64,000 bases of DNA from Sporocytophaga myxococcoides (GTDB lineage: Bacteria > Bacteroidota > Bacteroidia > Cytophagales > Cytophagaceae): assembly GCF_000775915.1 (NCBI RefSeq), contig NZ_BBLT01000006.1, positions 1-64,000 of the forward strand. Reading direction: 5' to 3'. The translations under genes and the position numbers were made by a program. Under the pieces are notes generated by a model. It saw nothing but the letters and a program-made list of their open reading frames with translations. It did no database searches and was not told the origin of the DNA. Positions 1-7,861 of this stretch are shown here, piece by piece (positions within the stretch are counted from its first letter, which is position 1; each line of letters starts with the position of its first letter).

Positions 1-2
1 AA

Positions 3-185
3 ACCCTTTTAAAGGACTATTGTAGCCCTGAGGCGTTTGCTATGGCCCTCGACGAAGCTATGTTAAGAATGGTATTACAGCTGAGACATGATCCGGAAGC
101 CTTAAAGAGTACGGTTCGTCATTACGAAAAGCTGTACATATTGAAAAGTCTCATTGTTTATCCTGAAATCCTTCACCAGCCATGA
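3..185 (+). CDS. Small conserved-looking protein, 5' end missing
   Basis: An open frame runs from the window edge to a TGA at 183-185 and reads about 60 residues ending LHQP. It contains an acidic/hydrophobic stretch (MALDEAMLRMVLQLRHD) that looks helical. Its stop overlaps the next start as ATGA, the arrangement seen through the rest of this operon, which supports it as real. No family is recognised. The context (next to a small protein and a primase) suggests a role in replication or maintenance of the element. The true start is off the window. Confidence 0.5.
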   Translation, partial: TLLKDYCSPEAFAMALDEAMLRMVLQLRHDPEALKSTVRHYEKLYILKSLIVYPEILHQP

Positions 186-421
186 AAGCAGAAAAGACAA
201 GAGAATTAAGGTTCCGATTAGGACAGCTGTTTTGTGAGAGCTTAAGAATGAGCCAGAGCCTTTACCAGTTGTGTCTTATAAGAGAGAAGATAGAAGGCAG
301 AGGCTATGAGCAATATGATAAAGGAGATATACTTGGAGAGTTCGCAAGGCTTCAGGGAGTACTGAGCGAACTGGACCGAGAAATGAAAAGCATACATGAT
401 CTGTTAAACCATCCTAAGTAA
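182..421 (+). CDS. Small helical element protein of unknown function (79 aa)
   Basis: The gene starts at an ATG overlapping the preceding stop (ATGA) and ends TAATG into the primase gene, so the three are probably translationally coupled. The 79 residues are rich in Glu, Arg and Leu and predict almost entirely helix, with a possible short coiled coil at 45-75. No zinc or DNA-binding motif stands out. No family is recognised. A small accessory protein for the downstream primase, or a regulator of the element, is an inference from position only. Confidence 0.6.
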   Translation: MKAEKTRELRFRLGQLFCESLRMSQSLYQLCLIREKIEGRGYEQYDKGDILGEFARLQGVLSELDREMKSIHDLLNHPK

Positions 422-3141
422 TGGAGATATCGGAAATCAAGGAAAGCCTTGCAATAAGTACAGTACTGGACTATTACGGGCTAAAGCCTGACAAGAACCA
501 CCGTTTGAACTGTCCGTTCCATGAGGACAAGACGCCGAGCATGCAGGTGTATTATAAGACCGATACGGCCTACTGCTTCTCAGCTAACTGTACAACTCAC
601 GGCCGAAGTCTTGATGTAATAGAGTTTATTATGTACAAAGAGCAATGCAGCAAAGGGGAAGCCATCAACAAGGCGAAATCCCTTGCTGGTCAAAGCTCCC
701 GACCTCAGTCTTTAAAAGCGGTAAAGTTGGAGGCAGAAACAGGAAAATCGAATCTTGCCCGTATTGCAGTATTAGGAAAAGTCATGAGCGAAGCCCGCCA
801 GAGCTTGCAGCGGAGCAACAAAGGACAGGCATACTGTAAAGAAAGGAACCTTGATTATATAAAACTTGAAATAGGTTTTTTAGAAGAAAGATACCATAGA
901 AACTGGAATACAGCTTTAAAAGCCAGTGGCCTTGAAATCGGCCTGCTTACAGAGCAGGAGAATAAAACTCTTAGTCCTGTATTGAGGAACTGTCTGATCT
1001 TCCCGATCAGAAACAAGTCCGGCCAAATCGTCAATCTTTACGGGCGTAGCATAGCAGGAAAGAATCACTACTATCTTAAAGGGAGACATCAGGGTTTATA
1101 TCCCTGTTATCCTAAAGCAGAAACACAAAGACTGATACTAACGGAAAGCCTTATAGATGCTGCAACTTTAGCGCAATATATATTAAAAGAAGAGTATGAG
1201 ATACTGGCCTGTTATGGCACGAATGGTTTTACAATAGAGCATGAAGAAATAATCAAAGTATTAAAAGGATTAGAAGAAGTGATCTTCTTTTTTGATGGAG
1301 ACGATGCTGGAAGAGCAGGAGCAGAGCGGATATCCGAAATACTTAAAACTTATAACTTAAAACTTACCACTACAATAGTTCCCACACCTGAAGGCGAAGA
1401 CATCAATAGTCTTGCACAAGGCCACGCAGAGGAAGCAGCAGAACTGTTTCCTCATCTTTTAAGCCAGCGTACAACGCTTGAAAAACAGATTGCTTCAACA
1501 GAAAACAGATCTCTTTTAACAGAAGCGGAAACCCTGCAAGAACCAAAATCCTGTATATCCTCCAATCCCATATATCCTAGTTCTGACAGCTTAGACATCA
1601 CTAATCCCGATAAAATTACCTACGAAACAGAAGCCGTTAAAATAACAATCTGGGGCGGTATAGAAAAGCACAACTTACACAGATTAAAACTAAGTCTGAG
1701 TCTTGAAAACAAAGGCAGCGGTCAGAGCTTCCGGGATGATGTGAACTTATACAGCAACAGGAGCTTTAAGCAGTTCCTTCAGAATGCCTGTGAAGAACTG
1801 GGAGTACTGGAAACATTTTTAAAAAACATTTTGCAGGACTTTACAAAAGAAGTAGAAAACTACCGCCTTGATCAGAAAGAAAAAGCAGCGATACAGAACA
1901 GACCTGAGAAAGTGGAACTGAGCGGGAATGAGCAGAAAGAAGCAATCGAACATCTTAAAGACAAATCTCTTGTAAAGAGCCTCCGTTACTCCATGCAGCA
2001 ATGCGGACTGATAGGAGAGACAGATAACGGGCTTTTGCTGTTCCTGATCTTTTTAACAAGATACTTTGATAGTCCGCTTCATGCTCTGGTACATGGCAGT
2101 TCAGGAAGCGGAAAGACGAATCTATTAAAAACGATCTTAAAACTGGTACCGGAAGAATGTAAGTATGAAACCACGGCTTTAACAGAAAACGTACTGTTCA
2201 GACCGCCTTATAGAAGCTTCTGGAAAAACAAGATCCTGTTACTGGAAGACCTTGACGGAAGTTATAAAGCATTACTGCCACTAAGGGAGTTTATGACAGC
2301 ACAGAGGATAAGCAAGTTTGTAACGGAAAGTGATCCGAGAACAGGAGCCTTTAAACAGGTACATTTACAGGCAGAAGGACCGATCTGTATAGCCGGAGCC
2401 ACTACCAAAGACAAGATCTATGAAGATAACTCAAACCGCTCCTTTTTAATACATGTGAATGAAAGCAAAGCGCATCAGGATGCAGTTCTGGACTATCAGA
2501 ACAAACAGGCTGCCGGACTTACAGATACTACTTCAGCAAAACAAACAGCTCAGAAAGTACACAACATACAACGTATGTTAAACCACAATCTGAAAGTAAT
2601 AAATCCCTTCCAGCCCTCATTGAAGCTACCTGAATACGTGTTCAAGAAACTGAGAACGAACACGCATTATATTACATTAATACAGTCTATCACCTTCCTT
2701 CATCAGTACCAGCGTGAAATAAAGCAGAGCCGTGCAGGGGAATATTATATAGAAACCACATTGGAAGATGTGGAGCTGGCCAACCTGTTAAGCAAAGAAA
2801 GTTTACTTAGAAAATCTGATGAGCTGAGCGGAGCAGTAAGAGAGTTCTTTGAATCCCTGAAATCCACAGTGCGACAGACCAACAGAGATACCTTTACAGG
2901 TAAGGAAATCAGAGAACAGTTCAGAATGCATCCTATGCAGTTCAATCGCCGGATTACAGAGCTTCAGGCAAGGGGCTATCTGAAACAGGCGGGGGGCAAT
3001 CAGAAGACAGGCTATGAATATACAATCACGACCTGGGATGATTATAAAGTCCTTCAGAGTGCTTTAAATATCATGGATGATACATTGTCTGTTCTGTGGC
3101 AAAAGTACCCTGATGGGAAGTATAACAGAAGCATAACATAA
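421..3141 (+). CDS. CHC2/TOPRIM DNA primase fused to a P-loop ATPase
   Basis: The 906-residue protein begins with a CHC2 zinc finger (C31, H34, C52, C57) that binds template DNA in DnaG-type primases. A TOPRIM catalytic fold follows, with the Glu at 242 (LILTESLID) and the acidic FDGDDAG motif at 291-297. A linker of about 200 residues leads to a P-loop ATPase domain with Walker A GSSGSGKT near 559 and a Walker B-like LLLEDLDG near 608. The C-terminus (about 825-870) resembles a winged helix. The architecture is that of a primase-helicase serving an autonomous mobile replicon, not the chromosomal DnaG, which lacks the ATPase. It is the core gene of the element. The exact ATPase class (SF3-like or other) cannot be settled from sequence inspection. 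Confidence 0.85.
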   Translation: MEISEIKESLAISTVLDYYGLKPDKNHRLNCPFHEDKTPSMQVYYKTDTAYCFSANCTTHGRSLDVIEFIMYKEQCSKGEAINKAKSLAGQSSRPQSLKAVKLEAETGKSNLARIAVLGKVMSEARQSLQRSNKGQAYCKERNLDYIKLEIGFLEERYHRNWNTALKASGLEIGLLTEQENKTLSPVLRNCLIFPIRNKSGQIVNLYGRSIAGKNHYYLKGRHQGLYPCYPKAETQRLILTESLIDAATLAQYILKEEYEILACYGTNGFTIEHEEIIKVLKGLEEVIFFFDGDDAGRAGAERISEILKTYNLKLTTTIVPTPEGEDINSLAQGHAEEAAELFPHLLSQRTTLEKQIASTENRSLLTEAETLQEPKSCISSNPIYPSSDSLDITNPDKITYETEAVKITIWGGIEKHNLHRLKLSLSLENKGSGQSFRDDVNLYSNRSFKQFLQNACEELGVLETFLKNILQDFTKEVENYRLDQKEKAAIQNRPEKVELSGNEQKEAIEHLKDKSLVKSLRYSMQQCGLIGETDNGLLLFLIFLTRYFDSPLHALVHGSSGSGKTNLLKTILKLVPEECKYETTALTENVLFRPPYRSFWKNKILLLEDLDGSYKALLPLREFMTAQRISKFVTESDPRTGAFKQVHLQAEGPICIAGATTKDKIYEDNSNRSFLIHVNESKAHQDAVLDYQNKQAAGLTDTTSAKQTAQKVHNIQRMLNHNLKVINPFQPSLKLPEYVFKKLRTNTHYITLIQSITFLHQYQREIKQSRAGEYYIETTLEDVELANLLSKESLLRKSDELSGAVREFFESLKSTVRQTNRDTFTGKEIREQFRMHPMQFNRRITELQARGYLKQAGGNQKTGYEYTITTWDDYKVLQSALNIMDDTLSVLWQKYPDGKYNRSIT

Positions 3142-3231
3142 GTATAACACTAAAAAAAGCGGAGCAACGGCAAGTTAAGTTATTGTAAAACAGGATAAAT
3201 AAATTAAGTATAACAGTATAACAAGTATAAC
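3119..3231 (+). repeat. Iteron-like TATAAC direct repeats
   Basis: Six same-orientation copies of AAGTATAAC or near variants start their TATAAC core at 3121, 3132 (CATAAC), 3143, 3209, 3217 and 3226. The first three are spaced exactly 11 bp and overlap the last codons and stop of the primase gene. The second three lie 8-9 bp apart just before the recombinase gene. Helically phased repeats beside a replication gene resemble plasmid iterons or recombinase/initiator binding sites. Function is inferred. Confidence 0.5.
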
Positions 3232-3274
3232 ACGGAATGAGGATGGGGGTACTGTTTTTTGTAAAAGGCACGGC

Positions 3275-4168
3275 ATGAAAAAGTTAAAGTTAAAAGAGGA
3301 AAAACACAAAAGACTTGAATCCGGCTTTAAGGAATGGTTAAAGGTAACAGGTTACTCAACCTCAACAGTAAACAGCCTTCCAGCTCATATAAAAGAGTTC
3401 TTCTACTGGCTTGAACAGAGCGATCTAAGAATAGAAAGTATACCCCCTCAAACCCTTCAAAGCTACTTCCTTTATCTGAAACAACGTCCAAGACAAAGAA
3501 GGACAGGAGCATTAAGCAACAACTATTTATTAAAGCATCTTCAGGCCATAAAACGCTTGAGCGAATACCTGAGAAATACAGATCAGGAAAGTTTTGATGC
3601 GGATATTGTCATTACCGGAGATAAACGAAAGATCCCGGAAATATTAAGCAGGGAAGAAATAAAGCAGCTGTATGAAGCAACGGAAGACAGCCCGATGGGA
3701 CTAAGAGACAGAGCCATGCTAGCAGTTTATTATGGCTGCGGACTAAGGAGAAATGAAGGCATCAACCTTGACAGAGAAGACATTTTAACGGATAAGAATC
3801 TGTTGTACGTACGCTATGGGAAGGGCAATAAAGAGCGTTATGTACCAATGACAGCAGAGGTAAAAGAAGATATAGAGAGTTACCTGCTTTATGGGAGGCC
3901 TTTTTTAGTGAAAGAAGAATATGAAGAAGCTTTCTTTTTAACAGAAAGAGGAGAGAGGCCGGAAAGCCAAAGCTTGAATATCAGATTAAAACAGCTGACA
4001 GAAAAAGCAGAGATCAACAAAGTAATAAGCCTTCATATCTTACGTCATACTATTGCCACCCACCTTTTAGAAAGCGGTATGAGTCTTGAGAACATCGCCC
4101 TGTTTTTAGGGCATGAAAGTCTGGAAAGTACTCAAATCTATACCCATATAATGAACAATGACCTTTGA
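3275..4168 (+). CDS. Tyrosine recombinase/integrase, catalytically complete
   Basis: The 297-residue XerC/D-sized integrase has an N-terminal SAM-like core-binding domain (about 10-100) and a catalytic domain (about 120-297). All signature residues are present: Arg158 in GCGLRRNE, Lys184 in GKGNKER, His254 and Arg257 in HILRHT, His280 in LGHES and nucleophile Tyr289. It should cut and rejoin DNA at the element's attachment sites. Its 3' end overlaps the next recombinase gene by 11 bp, so the two are probably made together. Xer function on the chromosome is unlikely given the primase neighbour. Confidence 0.88.
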   Translation: MKKLKLKEEKHKRLESGFKEWLKVTGYSTSTVNSLPAHIKEFFYWLEQSDLRIESIPPQTLQSYFLYLKQRPRQRRTGALSNNYLLKHLQAIKRLSEYLRNTDQESFDADIVITGDKRKIPEILSREEIKQLYEATEDSPMGLRDRAMLAVYYGCGLRRNEGINLDREDILTDKNLLYVRYGKGNKERYVPMTAEVKEDIESYLLYGRPFLVKEEYEEAFFLTERGERPESQSLNIRLKQLTEKAEINKVISLHILRHTIATHLLESGMSLENIALFLGHESLESTQIYTHIMNNDL

Positions 4169-5003
4169 AGATTATCTGAAGACCCGGCAATTAAGCTCTG
4201 ATACGATAATACGGTATAAGAAGCTTTTAGGGCCATTTTTTGACTGGATGAAGGATAGAGGCCAGGAAGAAGAAGAAATCGTTTACAGCGACCTTTTAGA
4301 TTATATTAAGACCTGTCGGAAGAAAGAACATAGTAACAGTTTTATCAATCAGCAGCTAACAGCAATAAGGCATTATTACAATTACCTGAAATACATCGGA
4401 AAAGTAAATAGCAGTCCGGCAGCAGGACTTTTTGTAAAAGGCAGCAGAAAAACCGTTCCTCATGATCTTTTAAATGAAGAGCAGCTGAAAGAACTTTACG
4501 ATAACTTTACGCCTGAAGAAGAAGCGGAAATACAGCAAAAAGCCATACTGGGCCTGATGGTCTGGCAGGGCCTTTTAAGTAATGATCTTGCAATACTTGA
4601 ACCTCATCATCTTAAACTGAGAGAAGGTAAAATAGAAGTACCGGGCACAGGTAAGACAGACAGAAGAATCCTGCCACTGGAAGCAGGACAGATTATAGAC
4701 CTTTACGAATACCTAACAAAAAGAGAACAGAAAAATAAAACACTGTTTACCGGAACAGGCAAAGAAAGCGACTTACAGAACGTCCAGGACAAACTAATAA
4801 GAAAGCTCAGAAAGAACCATGCCTTCCTGATCAATGCAAACCAGATCAGACAAAGCAGAATAAGCCTCTGGATAAAGCAGTACGACATAAGACAGGTTCA
4901 GTACCTTGCAGGACATAAGTATGTAAGCAGTACGGAAAGGTATAAAAGCACCGACCTTGAAGACTTGCAGAAAGAACTTGAAAAGCACCACCTGGGAAGC
5001 TGA
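4158..5003 (+). CDS. Degenerate tyrosine recombinase, partner of the upstream integrase
   Basis: The 281-residue protein has the same two-domain layout as its neighbour and keeps the late motifs AGH (251-253), Tyr262 and an Arg at 231. Box I reads GLLSND at 138-143, where the catalytic Arg should follow GL. The box II His is replaced by Asn228 in NQIRQS. It is therefore unlikely to be fully active alone. Paired recombinases are known in Tn554-type and RIT elements; a non-catalytic subunit in a heteromeric integrase is the simplest reading here. The reading frame is intact, which argues against simple decay. Confidence 0.75.
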   Translation: MTFEDYLKTRQLSSDTIIRYKKLLGPFFDWMKDRGQEEEEIVYSDLLDYIKTCRKKEHSNSFINQQLTAIRHYYNYLKYIGKVNSSPAAGLFVKGSRKTVPHDLLNEEQLKELYDNFTPEEEAEIQQKAILGLMVWQGLLSNDLAILEPHHLKLREGKIEVPGTGKTDRRILPLEAGQIIDLYEYLTKREQKNKTLFTGTGKESDLQNVQDKLIRKLRKNHAFLINANQIRQSRISLWIKQYDIRQVQYLAGHKYVSSTERYKSTDLEDLQKELEKHHLGS

Positions 5004-5898
5004 GATCCAAATCCCAAACCCGCACTAAGCCAAACGCACAAACCCACCGCACGGGCCTTGCGTTCCGCCAACTGGCGGACACGCATAGAGGTATAAAGGC
5101 GTTCGTGCAGTCCTCGCTTAGTTCCGTCAGGCAGTGCTGCAAGGCGTTCGTTCGTGCAGGGTCAACCGCACAAACCCACCCTTCACCCTTCCTCTCTCAG
5201 CCTTGCATCACCGCTCCACAAGTACAGCCTTGCGTGCCTCCGGCAGTACTTGTTCCGCTCTGCCTTCCTTCACACGCTCCGGGCTTCCTCACGGCTGCTC
5301 TTGTGTCCGTGTCTTCGCTTCCTTCGTTCGTGCCTCACTCAGTCAGCAAAGCCCCGTACACCCGCAGCCTGAGTTATTGCTCGCCTGCTATGCACCACCG
5401 GACACGGCCGGTCGCTCCCCTCGTGGGTCGCTTCTTCCGGCCGGCCGCTGTTGCGCTCGCATAGGCGAGCAGGTTGACTGCCTGTATCTGGTGACTGGAG
5501 CCTTTTAGATACCTGCTTCGGGTTGACTAAAAAAAGCTCTCTATCAAAGGACGCGGTAGAGTACAGTTCCCTCATACCCAAACATAAAGCAAAGTTACGG
5601 GCTGCGGAACCGACAAGCACAAGGATGCGCTTCGCCGGAAAGAAAAAAAATCTCCACCCTCACACGCACCAACCGCACAGCCACCGGGTAGTATTTTTTT
5701 CCTTCCGCCCTTGCACTTGTCTCTCCGACCCGTGTGGATGGGGCATTATGTTTAAGTATTCGTTTCGTTATCGCATAGGTGGCTGGTGGCTACTTGGCGG
5801 TGTTTGTCCTTCTCCTTCGTTCCGTATCCGCTTCTCTCGTTTAGGCGGTGTTCACGAGTATAGTATCCAGGTTGGCAGGTGGCAGTTAGCACTATCAG
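5004..5898 (+). other. GC-rich non-coding block, candidate structured RNA or element terminus
   Basis: About 900 bp immediately after the recombinase pair is clearly richer in G+C than anything else in the window. It has overlapping open frames on both strands but none with protein-like composition (long runs of Pro, Ser, Cys and Arg). It contains small perfect hairpins, such as TCCGCCA/TGGCGGA at 5064-5079 and GCTCGC/GCGAGC at 5455-5470. It also has internal near-repeats: GGCGTTCGTGCAG near 5098 is echoed by GGCGTTCGTTCGTGCAG near 5142, and CGCACAAACCCACC occurs twice. A classical terminator closes it at 5899-5925. A long structured transcript, or the recombination/replication terminus of the element, is inferred. 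Confidence 0.4.
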
Positions 5899-5925
5899 AG
5901 CTCCCTTTTTAGGGGGCTTTTTTTT
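5899..5925 (+). terminator. Rho-independent terminator closing the GC-rich block
   Basis: AGCTCCC (5899-5905) pairs with GGGGGCT (5912-5918), with one G-U pair and a six-base loop, followed by eight T residues. It is oriented to stop transcription coming from the recombinases through the GC-rich block. Confidence 0.75.
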
Positions 5926-6226
5926 GAGCATCCAGTCTTCACGGATTGACTGATCCCAACCTTTAAAAACGACAGTCAACACAAATAAAAACAACAAACA
6001 AAAAGATAGCACAAAGTTAGGGCAGGGCACACCCGCAAAGCCACGCCCTGATTAAAAAGCAATGAACCCGCCCGTTTAGCCGTCCCACGTGCTGACCCGC
6101 CGTAAAGCGGTCGGAACCCTTGCTTTTTACCCGTGCCCGCCCTGAAAAAAGCGCTTTCTTTTTTTCTGTTTTTTCTTTTGAAAAAATAAGCGGGCAAGCC
6201 CGGAAGACATAGCAGGAAAGGAGAAC
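5926..6226. other. Non-coding stretch between terminator and terminal small gene
   Basis: No convincing gene is seen. The stretch holds short stems (CAGGGC/GCCCTG near 6015-6050, CGGGC/GCCCG at 6191-6202) and a polypyrimidine run near 6150-6180. It ends with GGAAAGGAG just before an ATG at 6227, a good ribosome-binding site whose ATG is out of frame with the gene that follows. Confidence 0.35.
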
Positions 6227-6297
6227 ATGAAAATCAAAGTTCAACTGAAATCCAAAACTCAAATGAAAAGAAAATCACAATCAACGTTCCCGTTCAA

Positions 6298-6618
6298 ATG
6301 CAGACGCTTTGCGACCTTCTGGAAACCACACCTGAAAGCGTGATCCAAAGCTTTATAAATGATCTTTCACAGGAAAATGCAAGCAGCGGAAGCGATGAAA
6401 GGCACATGGCAGCAGAATATTTTATGCGCTGCGGATATGGAATGCACCTGTTCGAATATAATCAGATTGATGGCATGTTCAGCGGACTGGATGACGTACG
6501 GAAAGCATTTTATAATTATGGAAACAGCCGTATGGAAGAATACCAGAGCTACCGCAAAGCTTATCTGAAAGAATGGAGCAAGTACTGGAAGGAGGAGAAG
6601 AAAAAGAAAGGGCTTTAA
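6298..6618 (+). CDS. Small acidic/helical element protein; start uncertain, possible frameshift upstream
   Basis: The 106-residue frame from the ATG at 6298 is charged and helical, with a lysine-rich tail (WKEEKKKKGL). The frame stays open leftwards to 6190, reading a protein-like NEKKITINVPVQ just before the ATG, but no ATG, GTG or TTG lies there. A strong ribosome-binding site with an ATG at 6227 is in another frame. One extra A in the AAAA run after that ATG would fuse the two as M-K-N-Q-S-S. The gene may therefore be about 23 residues longer and frameshifted, or start at 6298 without a good site. ITINVPV followed by a short helical domain resembles small DNA-binding proteins of mobile elements, but no family is claimed. 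Confidence 0.55.
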   Translation: MQTLCDLLETTPESVIQSFINDLSQENASSGSDERHMAAEYFMRCGYGMHLFEYNQIDGMFSGLDDVRKAFYNYGNSRMEEYQSYRKAYLKEWSKYWKEEKKKKGL

Positions 6619-6622
6619 ATAA

Positions 6623-6656
6623 AAGAAGTAACGGGGCGGCAGCCCCGTTACTTCTT
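6623..6656. terminator. Strong stem-loop after the terminal element gene
   Basis: A perfect 15-bp inverted repeat (6623-6637 with 6642-6656; left arm AAGAAGTAACGGGGC) with a four-base loop GGCA starts 5 bp after the stop codon of the preceding gene. The U-tract is short (CTTCTT). It is a probable terminator for the element's last gene. Confidence 0.7.
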
Positions 6657-6892
6657 ATGATGAATCAGAAGTCTTACAGGAGCTTTTTTATCTTCAAATG
6701 AGGAAAGTGTCGGGAAGATAAAAACAACTTGCCAGAGAGCTTTTAAATACTGATTTTTTATTAACTTGCAGAGTATAAACGTTCTTTGAATACAACAGTG
6801 GGGAGGCATTGAAAGCAGAGCCACTGAAAAAAAACAGGCCTAAGCAAGCATAAGGAGGCAGCGATTCCGGCGCGGATTATTATCCGTTCGGA

Positions 6893-7861
6893 ATGATCGC
6901 TAAAGCTTACAACTCCAATAATTATAGATATGGATTTAACGGAAAAGAAAAGGATGATGAGCTAAAAGGTGGAGGAAATAGTTATGATTTTGGAGCTAGA
7001 CTTTATGATCCTAGGTTAGGTAAATGGTTGGCTGTTGATAATTATTCTAATAAATATCCAAGCGTTTCACCTTATAGTTTTGCTTTCAATAATCCCCTTT
7101 TGTTTATTGATCCTTCTGGTGATACAGTAACTGTTCATGTAACAGCCATAAAAGTTGGGACGACAGATATTAACTTATTTTCCTCAGATGAAGTATCAAG
7201 TGGTACAACTCAAAAAACAAAAGAAGTAAATGTTTATAGAATTGATGTTACCAATCAGGCTGGTAGTACAGCAACGTTCTATTATACAAGGATTGCCTAT
7301 AGAGGTGATAAAGACAACCCAGATGCGGATCCAACTGAAGTTACATTTGATCCATCTGAAGACGGTGAAATTTTCCTAGGAAAAATTAGGAGCAGATGGT
7401 CTGGTACCGATAATGTATTAGAGATTACGCCTATGTCTGGCAATAGGGAAGATGGATATGACTCATATAAAGGATTGGCTGATGACAGGGTTTTGCAAAA
7501 TAGAAAATATGTACAATTCCATCTTAAAGGTGCTTCAGATGGTTGTTTGCTATGTGTAGGGTCTGGGCAATTTGAAACTACAGAAACAGGACAAACAATT
7601 GATAATACAAATTTAAAGGCAAATTCAGGAGATACTCAGAAGGAATTTATGAAGAAGATTAAAGATTTTAGAAAAGCCGATAATGATGCAGGAAATTCAG
7701 ATGTTATAATAATTAAAGTTGATCAATTGAAAAAGTCTGCAACTGCAGCTACAACTGCGACTGAAGAGAATACAAATACTAATACTGAACAAAATGCAAA
7801 TACTAATACAGATTCCAATAATAATAATGGAGGAACTGTAGATCCTATAAAGAATGAATAA
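6893..7861 (+). CDS. RHS C-terminal tip (toxin-like) with truncated RHS core
   Basis: The frame is RHS-like from 6872 (DYYPFGMIAK) and the first usable ATG is the Met of that motif. Residues 1-85 are the RHS-associated core end (NYRYGFNGKEKDDE, ARLYDPRLGKWLAVD, NPLLFIDPSGD). The remaining 235 residues are a variable tip with no recognised family. A stretch YVQFHLKGASDGCLL loosely recalls the His...SxGC arrangement of L,D-transpeptidase-like folds, but this is only a resemblance. The end is a low-complexity Thr/Asn tail. The large N-terminal RHS shell is missing, so this is an orphan cassette that depends on recombination to be delivered. The following gene overlaps by 8 bp and is probably its immunity gene. 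Confidence 0.7.
   Translation: MIAKAYNSNNYRYGFNGKEKDDELKGGGNSYDFGARLYDPRLGKWLAVDNYSNKYPSVSPYSFAFNNPLLFIDPSGDTVTVHVTAIKVGTTDINLFSSDEVSSGTTQKTKEVNVYRIDVTNQAGSTATFYYTRIAYRGDKDNPDADPTEVTFDPSEDGEIFLGKIRSRWSGTDNVLEITPMSGNREDGYDSYKGLADDRVLQNRKYVQFHLKGASDGCLLCVGSGQFETTETGQTIDNTNLKANSGDTQKEFMKKIKDFRKADNDAGNSDVIIIKVDQLKKSATAATTATEENTNTNTEQNANTNTDSNNNNGGTVDPIKNE

Larger units (their letters stand above)
1..6871 (+). mobile_element. Integrated element with primase-ATPase and paired tyrosine recombinases (left end outside window)
   Basis: All genes from the left edge to 6618 point the same way and are packed with 4-bp, 1-bp and 11-bp overlaps. They encode two small proteins, a primase fused to a P-loop ATPase, an intact tyrosine recombinase and a degenerate one, followed by a GC-rich non-coding block and a small terminal gene. 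The composition is richer in G+C than the AT-rich chromosome to the right. Primase plus integrase content is typical of self-replicating integrative elements, so this is inferred to be one. The right edge is placed at 6871/6872 because an RHS reading frame, otherwise without a 5' end, opens there. No terminal repeats were identified, and the left edge lies outside the window. No conjugation or capsid genes are visible. Confidence 0.6.

Noticed and set aside
5105-6262. Overlapping long frames on both strands in the GC-rich block
   Set aside because: Composition is Pro/Ser/Cys/Arg-rich noise, the frames overlap one another on both strands, and none has a start signal or family; high G+C alone makes stops rare.
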